In this document: positions 22,317 to 37,300 of the stretch, in pieces
Numbering within the stretch: position 1 is the stretch's first letter
Layout of the letters: the number at the start of each line of letters is the position of its first letter
Assembly (NCBI GenBank): GCA_963082975.1
Contig: OY720347.1
Span: 42,917,155-42,981,154, forward strand
Reading direction: 5' to 3'
DNA from: Labia minor
Taxonomy: Eukaryota > Arthropoda > Insecta > Dermaptera > Spongiphoridae
Length of the DNA stretch: 64,000 nucleotides
Translations under genes and position numbers: made by a program
The notes under the pieces: generated by a model
Database searches by the model: none
What the model saw: the letters and a program-made list of their open reading frames with translations, nothing else
Told to the model about the DNA's origin: nothing

Positions 22317-24098
22317 TGCCACCGAGTTAGCTAGATATGTATGGGATACTATCTCTATCTAGTAGTTATTTAAAATAAAATATTATTTAATAGGAATATT
22401 CTTAATCTTATTTATTTTATTTTTTTCTTATTGTGATATTTTTCTAATTAATTTAATTGATAATTAATAACTATATTATCATAAATTCTAAAGACTAAAA
22501 AAATTCAAAAGGAAAGTAGATATAAAAGATCAATCTTATTTATTTAATCATTAATTAATCATTTATTTTCATTCTATGGGTGGTCTGGAACAAATAAAAA
22601 TTAAATCATTAATTATCTCTTTTCTTGAAATTTCTAAAATAAACAAATCTTTCAGGTTTTGTAATTTTTTTTTATTTAATTTTAAAATGAAAAATCTATT
22701 ATATATATATAATTATATATAATATTTTTTTGTAATAATAAATATTTTTAATAACATTACAAAAGAAAATGATAATAAGAAGGTAATGTAATAATTAATA
22801 ATTTGTTGAATTAATAGAAGGAAAGGTGATAAGGGGAATTAGGGAGGGAGCGAAAGTTTTTGCAGTTAGTTAATAGCTACTCATTAATTCAGATCAAGCA
22901 GAGGAGTCGACAGGGGTTGGGGGGAACCCCGAGGCATACTAACCCAATATCTACAGTCCCAGTAGCCTAGCTACCCTTCTCAGATAATATCCCAATTCTA
23001 AGGGAAGCTTTTGTTATCAAATTGCCAAGGTGGTTTATTGTTTAACTCATACCTCATTTACAATTAAAATCGAGGCAAAAACCTGACTAAAAGCAAATTA
23101 TTATCATATAAGGTTATAATGAAATTATATGAATACCTCAATTTTTTAATTTCTTTTTAGTTTTCTTTGTTCAAATTACAATGGAAATCAGAAAATAATA
23201 ATAAAGTCATATATAATTAATGAAATTAAAATTGAAATTTAATAAACACAATTTGAATTATAAAAGATTATATATCAAATTTAAATATCAAATTTAAATT
23301 ATTAAATCATAAGGGTTGTAATAAAAAATTTTATTTTTGTAATTTATATATATATATATATATTATACCAATTAAACCAAGAAATAAATTATTGTTAAAA
23401 AATGTAATTTTAATATATTGAATAAATTAAAATTTAAAATTTTTTATAAGATTACAAAATATAATATTCAAAATTATTGATGGCATAGTTTTCTATTGTT
23501 CAATTTATTTTTAATTTTATCCATATTTACTAAATAAATTTGATTAATTAATAAAAAAATCATTAATTTTGATAATTTAATGTTTTCATCTAATTATTTG
23601 ATTTATATAAAATAAGGACTGTATGTAAAATCATTTTATAAATGAGGAGGGGGTTTGAGGGGTTTGAACCACTTCCTATTTCTCCCTTAGGACTAAAGAT
23701 TTTTTCCAACCACCCCAATTCATTAAGAAAAATAAACTTTTACAATTTTTCTAATTCAGAAATATATTGTAACAATTCTATTAAAAAATAAAAATTGTGT
23801 ACCTTAAAAAACAAAAAAAAAAAAATTGATCAATAAGATTTTAAGATTTTTACATTTTTTGCTAATCTTAATAAAATATTGAATGGTTAAATTTAAATTT
23901 ATTAAATTTTAATTAATGATTTTCTTTTTCTCTCTCTTTCTTACTTTTTAAAATTAAAAAAAAGACTAGTGAAAGTTTTGTAGTACAGGTGTTGATTTTT
24001 GATATAATTTTTTTTTATAATTTGATAACAATAATCATTGTTAAAATTTGTATATTCAAAAATTTCATTATAAAATAGAAATATTTATACCTATATAC
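22317..24098. other. A/T-rich stretch
   Basis: A G+C-richer patch lies at about 22840-22990 (CAGGGGTTGGGGGGAACCCC) and an (AT)n tract at 23347-23364. No gene is supported. Confidence 0.4.
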
Positions 24099-24309
24099 CA
24101 GTGATGCTCAACCACTGTGCCGCGAGATTATGAGGCTCTTAAATATTTCCGACTTTTTTTTTCTAAATTTTTTCAATTTGGTTCCTAAAAAAAAATATAT
24201 GGTAAACTTTTAATATGGTAAATTTTTACAGTTATCTTTTTCTTTGTGTGCCGCCAAATTTTTAAACCGTTAAAAGTGTGCCGCGGTAAAAAAAGGTTGA
24301 GAATCACTG
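24099..24309. mobile_element. hAT-type MITE, short copy, just upstream of the G+C island
   Basis: 211 bp bounded by CAGTGATGCTCAACC and, reverse-complemented, CAGTGATTCTCAACC. The flanks CTATATAC (24091-24098) and CTATACCA (24310-24317) agree at the first five positions and look like a decayed 8-bp target duplication. It is an internally deleted relative of the MITE at 305-1276, sharing TGTGCCGCCAAATTTTTAAA near the right end. It preserves the uninterrupted sequence where family B inserted in the other copy. It lies about 330 bp from the putative promoter island. Confidence 0.85.
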
Positions 24310-24639
24310 CTATACCAATGTATAAATTGTGAATATAGATAATTTCAAGATATAAATATCATGTAAATCGAAGATAAATGGGAAGGGTGGGCTTAAGCTT
24401 CCAAAACAAATCCACCCGCAAGGGATAAAAGATGTCACCCATTTTCTAGATAGGTTTTGAGTTAATATCATTTCTATATATATGATTAGGGGAAAAGAGA
24501 GTGTTATCAGTGATAATCGATGTGTTGTACTATTTTAAGTTGAATATCACCTAAAATGATGGCATTGCTGAATAAGCCAATTAATTGGCGATTTATTTAT
24601 TTTTTTTTTCTTCTAATTTTTCAAGTGCAAGTGGCAACA

Positions 24640-25329
24640 TTGCTGGGTGTTTTGCTGCGCGAGTGGGGATAGCGTTCTCTCTCTCTCCCCCTGTCCCCAC
24701 CCCCTTCCATTTTCCTTATGGCAATAGTAGAAAGAAATGATTTAAAAATTGAAAAAGCTGGGGAAGGCGCGCCGGGGAAGGGTTGTGGGGCGTTCCTCTC
24801 TTCGGGATAGAGGGGAGAGCTTGAGCCGGCGACGGCCCCGTGCGTCTGGCCGCAGTCTGCTGCTGGCTGCCTTGCCGCTAGGCGCTCCCGTTCTGCGTGT
24901 GTCGTTGTGTGCGTGCCTGGAAAGCTCTGTGCCAGAGGAGAGGAACCCCACCATTCCACACTGGATGCTCCAGGAGGGGAGCATTAATTTTTTTTTTTTT
25001 TTACCAAAAAATCATTCGACCACGCGCTCGCATCTTCGAAATTTTAGTCTTCTATCTGCCGTGTCGCGGAGTCCCTTCTAATTTTCATTTTCACTGACAT
25101 TTTACCTATCGAAGATTTTTATTTATTTATTTGTTTTTTTTTTTAAATTATTATTATATATTTTGTTCATTTATTTATTATATATAATAAATAATTCGGT
25201 TGTTCCACTTCTACATCTATCAATTATTATTTTGGAGCATCATTAAGAAACTGATTAATTGTCATCCGAGTGTCCATGTGTGATGTGAGTGCACCTCAAG
25301 ACGCACGCATCCAGGCTTTTCGCTCTCTG
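24640..25329 (+). promoter_or_regulatory. G+C/CpG-rich island: candidate promoter and 5' non-coding exon
   Basis: The sharpest compositional island in the window apart from the 60.8 kb exon. It holds a CT-repeat (24676-24688; GAGA-type in the opposite sense), many CpGs (GGCGCGCCGGGGAAGGG; GAGCCGGCGACGGCCCCGTG) and, at its right side, a strong donor CTCTCTG|GTGAGT with the intron beginning at 25330. The coding exon at 60841 starts with untranslated bases and needs an upstream exon on the plus strand, so splicing 25329 to 60841 is a plausible first intron. No TATA box is evident. Several overlapping open frames on both strands (66-112 codons) have no recognisable domains and look like by-products of G+C composition. 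Exon start and promoter direction are inferred. Confidence 0.5.
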
Positions 25330-28300
25330 GTGAGTCCACATCGCTCTTTCTATCTCAGCTGTCAAGTCTGCTAGTGCATGCCGCCGGATCAGAGACCCCC
25401 ATCTTACTCAATGACACTTGGAGAGGATTTTTAATTTTTTTTTTTTTTTTATAAATTATTCAACCCTTAAATCACAAAATTTCAAACAATTTATCATTTT
25501 ATTGCGGAAAAAAACATATATTTAATAATAATCTCATCACTTGCACAATAAAAATTATTATTTTTGTGTATTTTTTACATAAATGTTAGTGAAATTCACA
25601 CCCTCTTGGTTGATTAATTAAAAATATTACACCTCCTTGCTCACAAATGACAAAACGTTTCCTACCCTCACAAATTGAACATTGTTTTTTTTTTCTTTTT
25701 CGCTATTTAATTTTTATATAGAATGATTGACAATATTGACATTAGCTTATTTTTCATTTTGCTTATTATTTTCATACATATTTACAATGCGTTGAAAATA
25801 AATTAAAAATATCATAGGTATCCGAATTTCAATTTAGAAATTTTTATCTATTCATAGATTTAAATTATGTATCTATTTTCATTTAATTATTATATAAATT
25901 GTTAATGGCATAGGATACAAATATCTTTAGGGTTATCATCACCATTATTGGAATATTAATTTTACTTCAAAAAATTAAATTAAAATAATAATAATAATAA
26001 TAATAAATTTATTCGGTTTGACAAAATTTATAATTCACAAAAAAAAAAAAAAAAAAAAAAAAATTATCAAGTGAACGATTTAATATTTGCGAATAATGTT
26101 TTTTTTTTTTTAATTATTAATTTTTCATTAATATGAATATAATTTGTTAATCGTATCAATTTTTTTTTTCCTAATGCAATTGATTAATTGTTTTAGTAAA
26201 CTCAGTAATTTCATATTTGAGTGATTCGTTTATTTATCTATTTAATCTTCTAAATATATCGATTAGGGATTAAAATTTACTTTATAACATCTCTTTGATA
26301 TATTAAAAAAAAAAAAAATTTTTTTCTTTTTGATCATATTTTCCTCTTAAGCGACTTTTAATTCTAGGCGTCGATTAGGAATTCCCTGATATGAAAATTA
26401 TGTTGCCAAGCGAGTTGATTTTGTAAATGAGAAGCAACACTTTCTAAAAATAAAATAAAAAATAAATAAATAAATAAATTTTTAGTAAAGAACCGCGAAA
26501 TATTATCCTTTTACAATCAATTATCTTTGAGTTAGAAAAAAAAAAACAAAATAAAAGTGATCTCCACTGATTTAAAATAAGTAATTAAACAAATAGAATA
26601 ATTAATCAATTGAATATATATATGTAAGATTTAATTTAAATTAAAATATTATATTATATATTTCTGGAATTTGGTTCAATCGTGTTTAGTGTCATCAACC
26701 TAAGCTAAATATTTGTCACATTATTTATTCTAATTCGATTCGTTTTGCAAAATAACAAGAATGTGCAATCAATGCAGGAAAACGATGTTTAATATTTTTT
26801 TTATTTACGAAATTTTTCTAATATTTATATTTAATCTTGAAATTACCACAGATGTTAATTTTAGGCCATATCATTTTTGATAGTGACTGGATAAGAAAAA
26901 AACAATTTTTTTTTTTATAAAACGTCTCTTCCATATGATTTTATTTTCTTTATGCAAAATTATTTCTAAAAATTTATTGCTCTTTATCATTTCAAATCAT
27001 ATTTGAATTACAAATAGGCTTATAAATATAAACGGTCCTGTTTCTCACTCTACCCAGTGCTAAAATGTTCCTTCCCGCAAATAGATGTTTCTAATTACGA
27101 CCAACCTCATTTTTCATAATATTTCCATATTTTTCGAAATGTTTGCACATTCTAATTTTTTTTTCCTATTCTAATAATTTCGCTGATAAGACAGAATGTC
27201 AATTAAGCAAGAAATCGATTTCTTTATTTATTGTTTATAAAAAATGATATTTTAGAATTCCATTCCAATTTTATATAAAAATATTAATTATATATATATA
27301 TATATATATGTAAAATTTTCATATGAAATATAATCATATTATTATTTCTTGATCAAATATGTACATACAAGTTTATAATACCCTGATACCAATTAAAATT
27401 AACTAGTATTGAAAAAAAACAACAAATTATTTCGTTTAAATCCATACATAATTAAACAAAATATCATAAAATTATTTTATTTATTATATCAATCAATTAA
27501 GCAATTTATTAAATTATTATATTTATATCAAGGAATAAAATATTATTTTTTAATCTCAATAAAATGAAAAATTGTTTTTTTTTTTAATTTATAGAACCTA
27601 TAAGAAATGTACAAATGTTAATTTCAAATTGACATGTCATTATTTTTTTTTTAATGTTATATTAAAATTCAATGGTAATTAAATGAGATTCTAATTTCAA
27701 TTTGAATATGATTGTTCCAATGTTTTAAATTTGTTTAGACATGAATTTAAAATCTTCAAGCAGACCAAATAAATTTTCAAAATCATTCTTTTATATATAT
27801 ATATGTTTAAAAATTTGTTTGAAATTAAATCGATAACATGATTAATTATCCGACATATCAATGTCTTGAAAACCACACTGTTTTGTTTTTTTCATTTACA
27901 AATCAGTAAAATTCTAAAAAAAAAGAAAAAGAAAAAATATTAATTTAAAATTGAATCAATGTTGAAGGTTAAATGTTATATTTCGTTTGGGAAACATTTT
28001 GGGTTAAGCGTCGTTAGCAACGCGAATTTAGCGTCCCTTCAGTGATTCAACCCTTTGCACTGCTGCCCTTAAAACGCCAACTTCCGCCCCACTAGGTCAA
28101 TCACTTTGAAATGGAGTTTGGTATAAACAGCGCGTCACTACCTTCATCTATCTCCTACCTCCCTTAATGTTTCTTACCTAGATATCTTTTAGGAATTTAA
28201 TTATGCGGCCCGGTTAAAATATATAAAGATAAGCCATATGCAAATTGGGAAAATTGAATTCGTGGAATCCGACAAGTTCAAAACCCGAAAAAGGAATTGT

Positions 28301-31300
28301 CCAAATTAGGGCATAATTTCCAGATGGCAAATATATATATATATATATGTATGTGTATATAAAAGCCAGTTTGTAGAATAATGTAAAGCTAGTTATAATA
28401 ATAATAATAATAATAACCAACTGTGTGTGTGGCTAACAAATCTACTCCCAACATTGAAACAAAGCCAACGATCCAACAAAAATTTATACAAAAATGATTT
28501 ATGAATTAGGATCGTTTTGATTGGTTTCCCAAACTGTTTTCTCATATAAAAATATATTCATAAATAAAAATTATATCCCTATTATTATATTCAAGTGTCA
28601 TATTCGCTTGTTTTTTTTTTTTAAAAGATCCAAATTTCATTAATTAACTAACAATTGTCCCCAATCTCATTTAAATAATGTTTCAAAAATATCCTTTAGA
28701 AAATGAACGTGTGAAAGGGTTTGCTTTGCTTCTCTGTATCCAATTACTTCATTCAGAGCGGTAATTTTTTAATAAAAAAATGTCTATTATTTTTCATTCA
28801 ATCCAACTCGAGGTTTTCTTGAATAGAGCGCCGAGTGATAAGATTAATCTTCTGAATATTAACTATAAAATAACATCGGTCGTTTTTTTTTCCTTTCAAC
28901 CCCTGAGCCTGGATATTTTTTTCTTTACCTCACATAATGCAAGTTAATTATAGCCATAAAATGGTTTTACCTTATTTCAATTTTTTTTTTCTTTTCTTTT
29001 TTTTTTTTTATTCTTCATTATATACAATTTCTTTTATTCATTAAAAAAGAAAAATTGTCGATATTCATGTTCTTTAATGAGATTTTTCATATAGGAACTA
29101 AATATTAAAGAGTAGGCCCTTTTAATACCATTTCGATATCGTATATTTTTAATTTTAATTTTTTTATTTTCTCTCTTTTGGTATGTTTAACCAATGAATC
29201 GTGCGGCTGGAATTTTATTTTATTTATTATTTGGCAAGTGGTTTGAACTTTCTAACCAAAATCGTATGAAAATCACTAGACCTAAATTATATAGATATGT
29301 ATACGGTATTCATTTTTCAATAGCGAGAATTCTATTCCAATTCCTTATTGACACCAGCCCTTTCTATTTGAGGATTAAATACCTAGGCCGGTCTTATATT
29401 TTATTATGACCTTTATGTGATCTAATACTAAGCCAAATAGGACATGTGCATACAACTCGACACTTTATATGCATACGTTTAAAATGATTTTATATATCGC
29501 TTATAGAAAAAAAACCAATGAACATTATTATTTATTATTCCACACTCAAAAGAAAACAAAAATATTCAACTTTCTCGATAAAAACAAAAATATTAACAGC
29601 ACTAAGTTAAATAGCCTAATAAATTATTTAACCAAGAACGGAGCATGTTAAAAAGTCTATTTAATTAATGTATTTTTATTAAGGTATAATATATACTAAC
29701 ATTCTTTAAATTTTAGATCCAATGTAATGTTAAGATTTTATTTGTTACAGGCTTGTCTTTATACAAATATAAATTATTAATATTTCTTTTTGTTTTTTAT
29801 TTTTTCAAATTTTTTTGGAAATAATATCTTCTTTGGATATATAACTAATTATAATAAATATAAGATTGAAATTTCAATTTAAAAATATTATATATATATA
29901 TTTAATTATATATATATATATTTAATCAAATTCAAATTAATATGTAATTCATAATTAATATTATTCAATTTAATATTAAAAAATTCAAATTAAAGATCAA
30001 TTATTTTATTAAAATAAAAAAAATAAATAAAAAATAAACAATGTATTTCTGAACCGGTTCCTTTTGAAATTGCCAGGACTCAGGTAATTTATACTAGCTC
30101 TGTCCCGCTGCCCTCTCCCCCATCTCCTTGCCCCCACAAAACACCATTCATAGAGATTATATTTATATGAAGTATAGCCAAATCAATTATAACTTGAGAA
30201 TGGCATTATAAAAAAACAAAGAAGTTTTCTATCATTATATTAAAAATGAATTTGTTTTATTTCTAGCAAGCATTTTAAAGAAAAACTGTTGGCATCGTCT
30301 TAAACATTGCATTCAGTTTCTTAGAATACTTTAATTCCCTAAGCAATCCGAAGCCGTCGTTTTTTTTTTCTTTCTTTCTTTTTTTATTTTATTCCATTCT
30401 AAACTCAAGCCTTTCATTTTTTCATTGATTACAAGGGTTGTTGCTAGGATGTTAGTTTTATTGTTTTGGCACCCTTCACATAAGGGAGAGAGTTCGCCCG
30501 AGGGGCGGACCTTTATTTTAATGAGAAAATTTTCAAATTCACAAACCTCAATCATTCATTTTTCACTTGTAATATTATTTTGGACACACAGAGGGAGAAT
30601 ATAACTTGTTCATAGAATTTATTAAGAAGAAGCCTATTAAAATATTAGATGTTTTTTTTTATATATATATTTTCTAGTTTAATTTTTTGAAAAAAAGGAT
30701 TAAAAAGAAACCGGTTTCTTTATACCCCCAAAAAATGCCATTAATATAATATTGTAAAGGGGCGGTAAATGCTATTAAATGGGGATGTTACAAATTTTTT
30801 GGAAATAATCAGATGAATTTTTGGATAGTGGTCCAACTGGTCAGGGTATTTAAAACATCTGTTTTACTAAAGATATAAAACATATGAGAACTTGATTTAT
30901 CATAAATCTAGATATAATATTTATCTTTCATTTTTGAAATTTTTTATTCCTATAGGTATTGACAGAATTATATTTCATTTTTTTTTTTTTTTAAATTTTA
31001 TACTTAGTTAAGTATTATATAAACAAACATTGGAGCCCTAAAGATCTTAAAGACAGTCAATATGCATCACAACTTTCTCATATATTGTCCTATACGAACA
31101 TAATATGCAATTCTTGGATCCTTATTGAAAGACTTCTAAAACTTTTATTTTTATTCTCTTTCTTTTCTATAAACAAAATAAATATTAGATATATAAACGA
31201 AGGAATTCAATTAAATTGTATTTTGAGAGTTTAAATATAAAATAAATGATTAATGTTTTTGAAAAAAATTGAAAGAGGGTAATAAATAAAAGAGTAGTGT

Positions 31301-34300
31301 GTGGGTATTTGGGTGGTGGATCGTTTCTAGTCCCTGGCCAAGTCGGGGACTGTTGCGGCGCAGTCCTCGGCAGCACCCACGTTTTCAGCCGCCAAGTCCT
31401 CAATGAAATTCCTGGGCCCCAACAACCTGACATTCCACAACCTCCGGTTTACTAGATTACTCTCGTGCCGGCACTCCTCTTCTCTCCTTCTTTTGCGTTC
31501 GCCTCTCTTCCCTCTATAAACTTCTATAAACTTTTTCTAAATGCGTCTATGTGTTTGTGAATGTTATTTTTTTTTTTATTTCCTATCGCGCCTATCCTCC
31601 CTATAAACATGCTAACGAAACCTGTTTCTTAGTTAAGACCTCGAAGGTACGACATTCAAGACTTAACTTCATCCCCCCTCCCCTCCTTAACACAGCATCT
31701 TTATTATTTTTTCACAAAAAAAAAAATATATTTCTTAGGTTTATATAAATAAAAAATATCTTCAAAATATACTTAATAATAATAGATTTTTTTTTTTGTA
31801 ATTTAAAATTCTAAGGAATTTTCATAGATAGAGTTAGTATTAAATTGAAATTGGAGTTGGATCATCACTCCAGGCGATGTTTTGATTAATACTTGCTCAA
31901 CCAGGAACATGACGAAAAAGGAATCATAATTAAGACAAATTTGCAAATACAGGAAATAAAAGATTTATTTTAAGTTTTCATGAATTTTTGGTCTATTAAA
32001 TTTCCCTACAACAAAAAAAAAAAAAAAAAAAAAAAAAATGAATTTAAATTTTGAGAAACTAAAAATCAATGTTGACAATTATCAAAATTTTCACTGCCAA
32101 TGTCGAAATAAATTATTCCATTGAATTTTGACTGTTAAGTTATTCAAACGAGTTTCTTGACGTTACTCTGTACATATCATTGAAGGGAAAAACTTGATAA
32201 AAGAGAAGGGATTAAGGTGTTTTAGTGACTGGTATCATATAATCGGGTGGAAATGAACCATACTCGAAGCCTCGGGCGGAAGAACAGCCTCTAATGATAT
32301 TTTAAGTTGTTTTTATGAACTTTTTAATGAGTAGAATAATTTCATTTGAAACACAGCTAGGAGAGAAAAAAGCAACCATATTATTAACCAGCCATGTAAT
32401 TTTACGATTTTTTCAAATTTCCCTACATAGATAAATTCTCAATGAATGGAGGAGGGGGAGGGTGGGCGTAATTCAAATCTAGACATATAAAGCTCAAGGA
32501 TTCCCTGAATGTTTGTTTTATGAAATTTATTCTTAATTACCCATTTTCCAGGTGTGCGTGGCTACCTTTTAAAAGCTCCCTAACTCGTTTACTAAATTAT
32601 ACAAAAAAAGAGTATATTTCAAAATCTACGACCATATATTATAGTACTTAAACTTCAAAAGTCAGAAATTCTTATCAGTTAATGATTGTTATATTTTATT
32701 ATGTTAAACTAGTCATCATCCTTTCCTATCCAACTGAAAAATTTCTTATATATATATATAAGTATATATATAAAATAATTTAATATTCTCTATAATATAA
32801 AATGAAATATATAATTTTATATTATTCAAATTAATTAATATCTAACATTTTATATTTATAAGAATAAAAAAGTTTGCCTGCATTTGGCTAACTTGAATCT
32901 AATTAGCATATAGAAATGGGACGGAATTTTTAACATATGGCCTGCCTGATATTATTTGCATTAATTGCACCTCAATACGAATGAATTAACTTTATTAAAA
33001 ACTGTTAAATTTGTCAACAATCTTTCGTTCTCGGAGCCTGAGGACTTCCTAAGTACTCCTTTTTTCCTCTGTCCCTCTCTCTCTCTCATCTAAAATAAAG
33101 CCTTTTAAGACCCAGTCGGCAATTTTTTTTTTGTTTCTTTCTTCGCTTGTTTATCTAAAGCGGCAATGTTGTATTCAAAAAAGACGCGCGTCATAAATTC
33201 GACGCGCGCGTCTCTTAAGCCCGGGCATTACTCCTTTTTTTTAACCACTATCAGGATTAAAATTATCTTCTTTTCATACATTCATAAACAATGTAAATAT
33301 CATCCACAAACATTAGTGAGAAAATTATTTATAACACTTATCTATTTAGATAAACATTTCAGGAGCAATTTTTATTCTTCCTGTAGTTCATAAAGTAAAT
33401 AAATACCTTTGCAGTATGGCTTACAATTTCCATGATTCATTTCTAATATTTTATTCATCATCTTTCATTAGCCATTCTTTTACCGAGGAAATTCTTCTAA
33501 GCATTCAATACGATACCTGGTGTCTAATCATAATAAAACATGGACAACTTCTTAACACTATTGTATAAATAAACATTATACTAATTAGTTCCAATGGTTT
33601 TTCAAGTTTTCTAAATAAATATTACCTTTCTATTTAATTAAGTAATTATTATAATTTTTATATTTTTTTTTTTGGGTTGAGTGTAATATATTTAAATTTT
33701 ATTTTAAATATCGGCAAATATTTTTTTGTAAATTTAAATAAATATTGACTAGTATGTGCAGAACATTCACATCATTCAAGGCGATCTGAATAAATAGGAT
33801 TATTATTAAAAAAAAAAAAATGAAATATAATCCCATTGAAAAATATAAAAATATTTACTTATTACTATAATTGATTATATTTTTTAGTTATTTTTTTAAA
33901 ATTTTAAATTTAAATTCTGTTTAGAGAAACTATGTTAACTGTAGAACGTCCACCGACACATAAATGTCTTTTTGGGACCTTAAAACATAAAGAAATACTA
34001 AAGTTTAAACTGCGTATTTTATTATGAAATAAATCAAATTTTCATATATATTTATTTTTATTATTTTTATAATATTCAATATTCATTTATATATAAGTAC
34101 TATAATATATTATTATAATTGATAATATCAATTTCTTTCAGGGATCAAAAAACTAAAAATGTTTAGGAATTATAAATATTATTAATTAAAAAAATAAATC
34201 ATCTTTAAATTAATATATTTAGTATATATATATAGTATATTATATATGTATATATATAATATTCCCTTTCCTCTCTCTATTGGGATTTTCTTCCCTTTCC

Positions 34301-37300
34301 TAAAGATCCATGATATTGTTCATTCGTTTTTATTAACGTGTTAAAAATATGTTGTTGTAACTAATGAATGTTCTAACAAATTAAACCTCCTTTGCTTTAG
34401 GTTTATCTAACCAAGAAGTTCCCTCATCCTTTCCTCCCCCACCCGCATTTTGCTTCATCTCTCCCATCTCTCTCTTTTGCTTCCTCAAAAGCGCCGACAG
34501 AGGAGTAAAATAAATAAATTTTTAATCCTTAAAATCGTACATAATTTTAATTACGGAACTCAAAGCTAAAACAAACAGAGAAGCCGAGTAGATTTATAAG
34601 ACTATTATAAGATATAATTACTTCAAGGCATAATTTATACACAATGAATGTTAAACATCAGCCGTTGCTTGTTCGAGGGATTGTGCCAAAAGGCCACATG
34701 GTCTCTCTCGAGTTATGATTCTATCAATAGTTGAGAGGCGGATGGAAAGTTGAGAAAGAATATAACTTAGTGCGTGAGAGAGAGACCACCACCACCATTA
34801 ACCACTGACGAAAACCACCATTTTTTTTTTTTTTTAACTTAATAATAAAAATGTATATATTAAAGTGCAAGGTAAACTTCTAAGAATATTCCTCATTTAA
34901 AAATATCACATAAATAAGTAAGTACACATAATTGACTATAAAATATTTAATAAAAACATGAAAATTATTGCATGTTTTCTTTTCAAACAAGAAAGTTTTA
35001 ATTTTTATGAATCAATATATAATAGAATATTTTAAAATGGAGATTATTTAAAATAATGCTTGATGTATAAAATAAAATTGTTTTTTTTTATATGTACTTA
35101 TAATACAAAAATGGGTATTATAATAAAATTGAAAACACGATATTTTTATAAACTTTCTTGAATAAAATTATTGAATTGTCGAGCTTTGTATATATTTTAT
35201 TAATAATATTATATATATATATATAGAGTCCTTTCTATTAATTTATTTTATTTCAAGAGAATAAAAAAACATTTTATTTTTTATGTTCATACAAAAAAAA
35301 AAGAATACTAAAGTAAATGTTTATTAAAATTACAATTTTCTTATGTACCATGTACAATTAATTATCTGCCCTCTCTTATAATTTTCTAAATAATATTTTT
35401 TCAGGATATAATCACACATTTTTCATTTTCAAAAATTAAATTAATTAATTAAATTAATTTATCACTTTAATTGATTGATTGAAGAATTCTATAATAATAT
35501 ATAGAATATATTACACTCAACCCTTTGATTAATAATGTTTATAATAATAATAATAATAATAGTAATCTTCCATTGCTTTAATTTAATTAACCAGATATAT
35601 TCTTTCAAGTGACTTTTCAAATCCGCATTAGAGACCAAAATTCCTTTTGTAATCTAATCAAATAGTTAAGGATGTGTAATTAGTTAAACAATTAACAACA
35701 TTTTAATGGTTGTTTGTAATTAATTTGAAATAAATAAAATTAATTTCCTGTACCCACAAGTGTAAAAGATCCATCGCCCTAAAGAGAGCGAGAGAGTGAG
35801 AGAACAATTTATATATTTTTTTTTTCTTATCGTGAATTTTCAAACGAACATCCGCCTTTTAATTAATCCAATATGTAAACATAAATGTTCTAGAGTCATA
35901 TTTTCACTTAATACAACTAAAATTTATTAAATATATAATACACTTTTCGAAAACAATTTATATTTCTAATTGATTTATGAACATTATCGAGAGGGGATGG
36001 TAAAAAAAAAAAATTTCTTCATATATCACTCGTTTTATCCATCTATTTATTATGCATAGTTGATATAATAAACTTATATTTTATGAAAAAAAGCCAAGCA
36101 ATACGGCTCAAGCATTTTAATTAAAATAGATAGCGTGCTGTAAAAAAAAAAATTGAATTATTGCTTTTGCTAAGCCTTTTTATACGACAAGGGCACAAAA
36201 AAAGGGTTGCCAAAAGTATGGAAACAAAATAGAAAAATGTAAATTTATTTTCATATTTAATTTTAACAATGTATGTGTAGGTGGTTGGCGGTAGGGGAGG
36301 AATGATTTCAAATAACCGCAACACTAATAAAAGCATTCATAAATTTTCTGAAGATGAAGATGCAATCTCGATCGTCCACCTCCCCTTCCCATAAAATTCG
36401 AGTACATTGAATTTGGTCAAAGGATTTCTTCAAGGAATTTCAATTAAAATTGATTAATTGCATATCTATCAAAATAAAATTAATAACTAGATCCTGTAGA
36501 ATATATTCGCTTGAATTATTGCCAGCCCATTTTCCAAGCTAGAATATATCTTCTCATTCCATTGCTGGAATCTCTAAAGATATATTGATATATAACCATT
36601 GAATAGATAAATCTCAGATTCCTTTATTTAATTCAATAATTAATTCACTTAAATTACGATAAATCTCTATAATAAGTTCGCTTAATTATACACTTGCTTC
36701 TTTTCTATAAATTTTCACTATCGCTTGTACAAAGCTTAAATTATACCCTGGCCGGCATTTTCAATTCACTTTTCTTTTTTTTTTATTCAATCAACTTTCA
36801 GGGGATGCATATGCGTAGCTTTCTTTAGAATTATAATTAATATAAATAAAAGAACAATGCCGATGATGATTGTCTTTTTTTTTTATTTCAACCTTTACTA
36901 ATGATTACAAATTATAGTCATTTTCAAGTATATATATATATATATATAAATTATAAATATTGTATATAAGTAAAATTATTAACATTTTTTTTTTAATATT
37001 TATTATTATTTAAAATAGGATGTCAATCCTAAATGAAAGAAGATGATATATATTCATAATGATGTGATTATAATATTCAACTAAAAATAATCAAAAATCA
37101 AAAATTCTCACATTTCAGATATTCAACTAATTTATATATTAATTTATTTGATAAATGACCAATGAAATATTTAACATATTTATTTTCTTTTATGTGAAAA
37201 AAAAATTTGCAAATATTTATAAATATTATTATATTTATATAAAATATTATTTTTTATTAATGCTGATTAGTAACTAGAGAATATTATGATTCAATTTACT

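Noticed and set aside
24621-25097. Several overlapping open frames of 66-112 codons on both strands
   Set aside because: They coexist in a G+C-rich island where stops are rare, show no domain, and are better explained as promoter/5' UTR composition.
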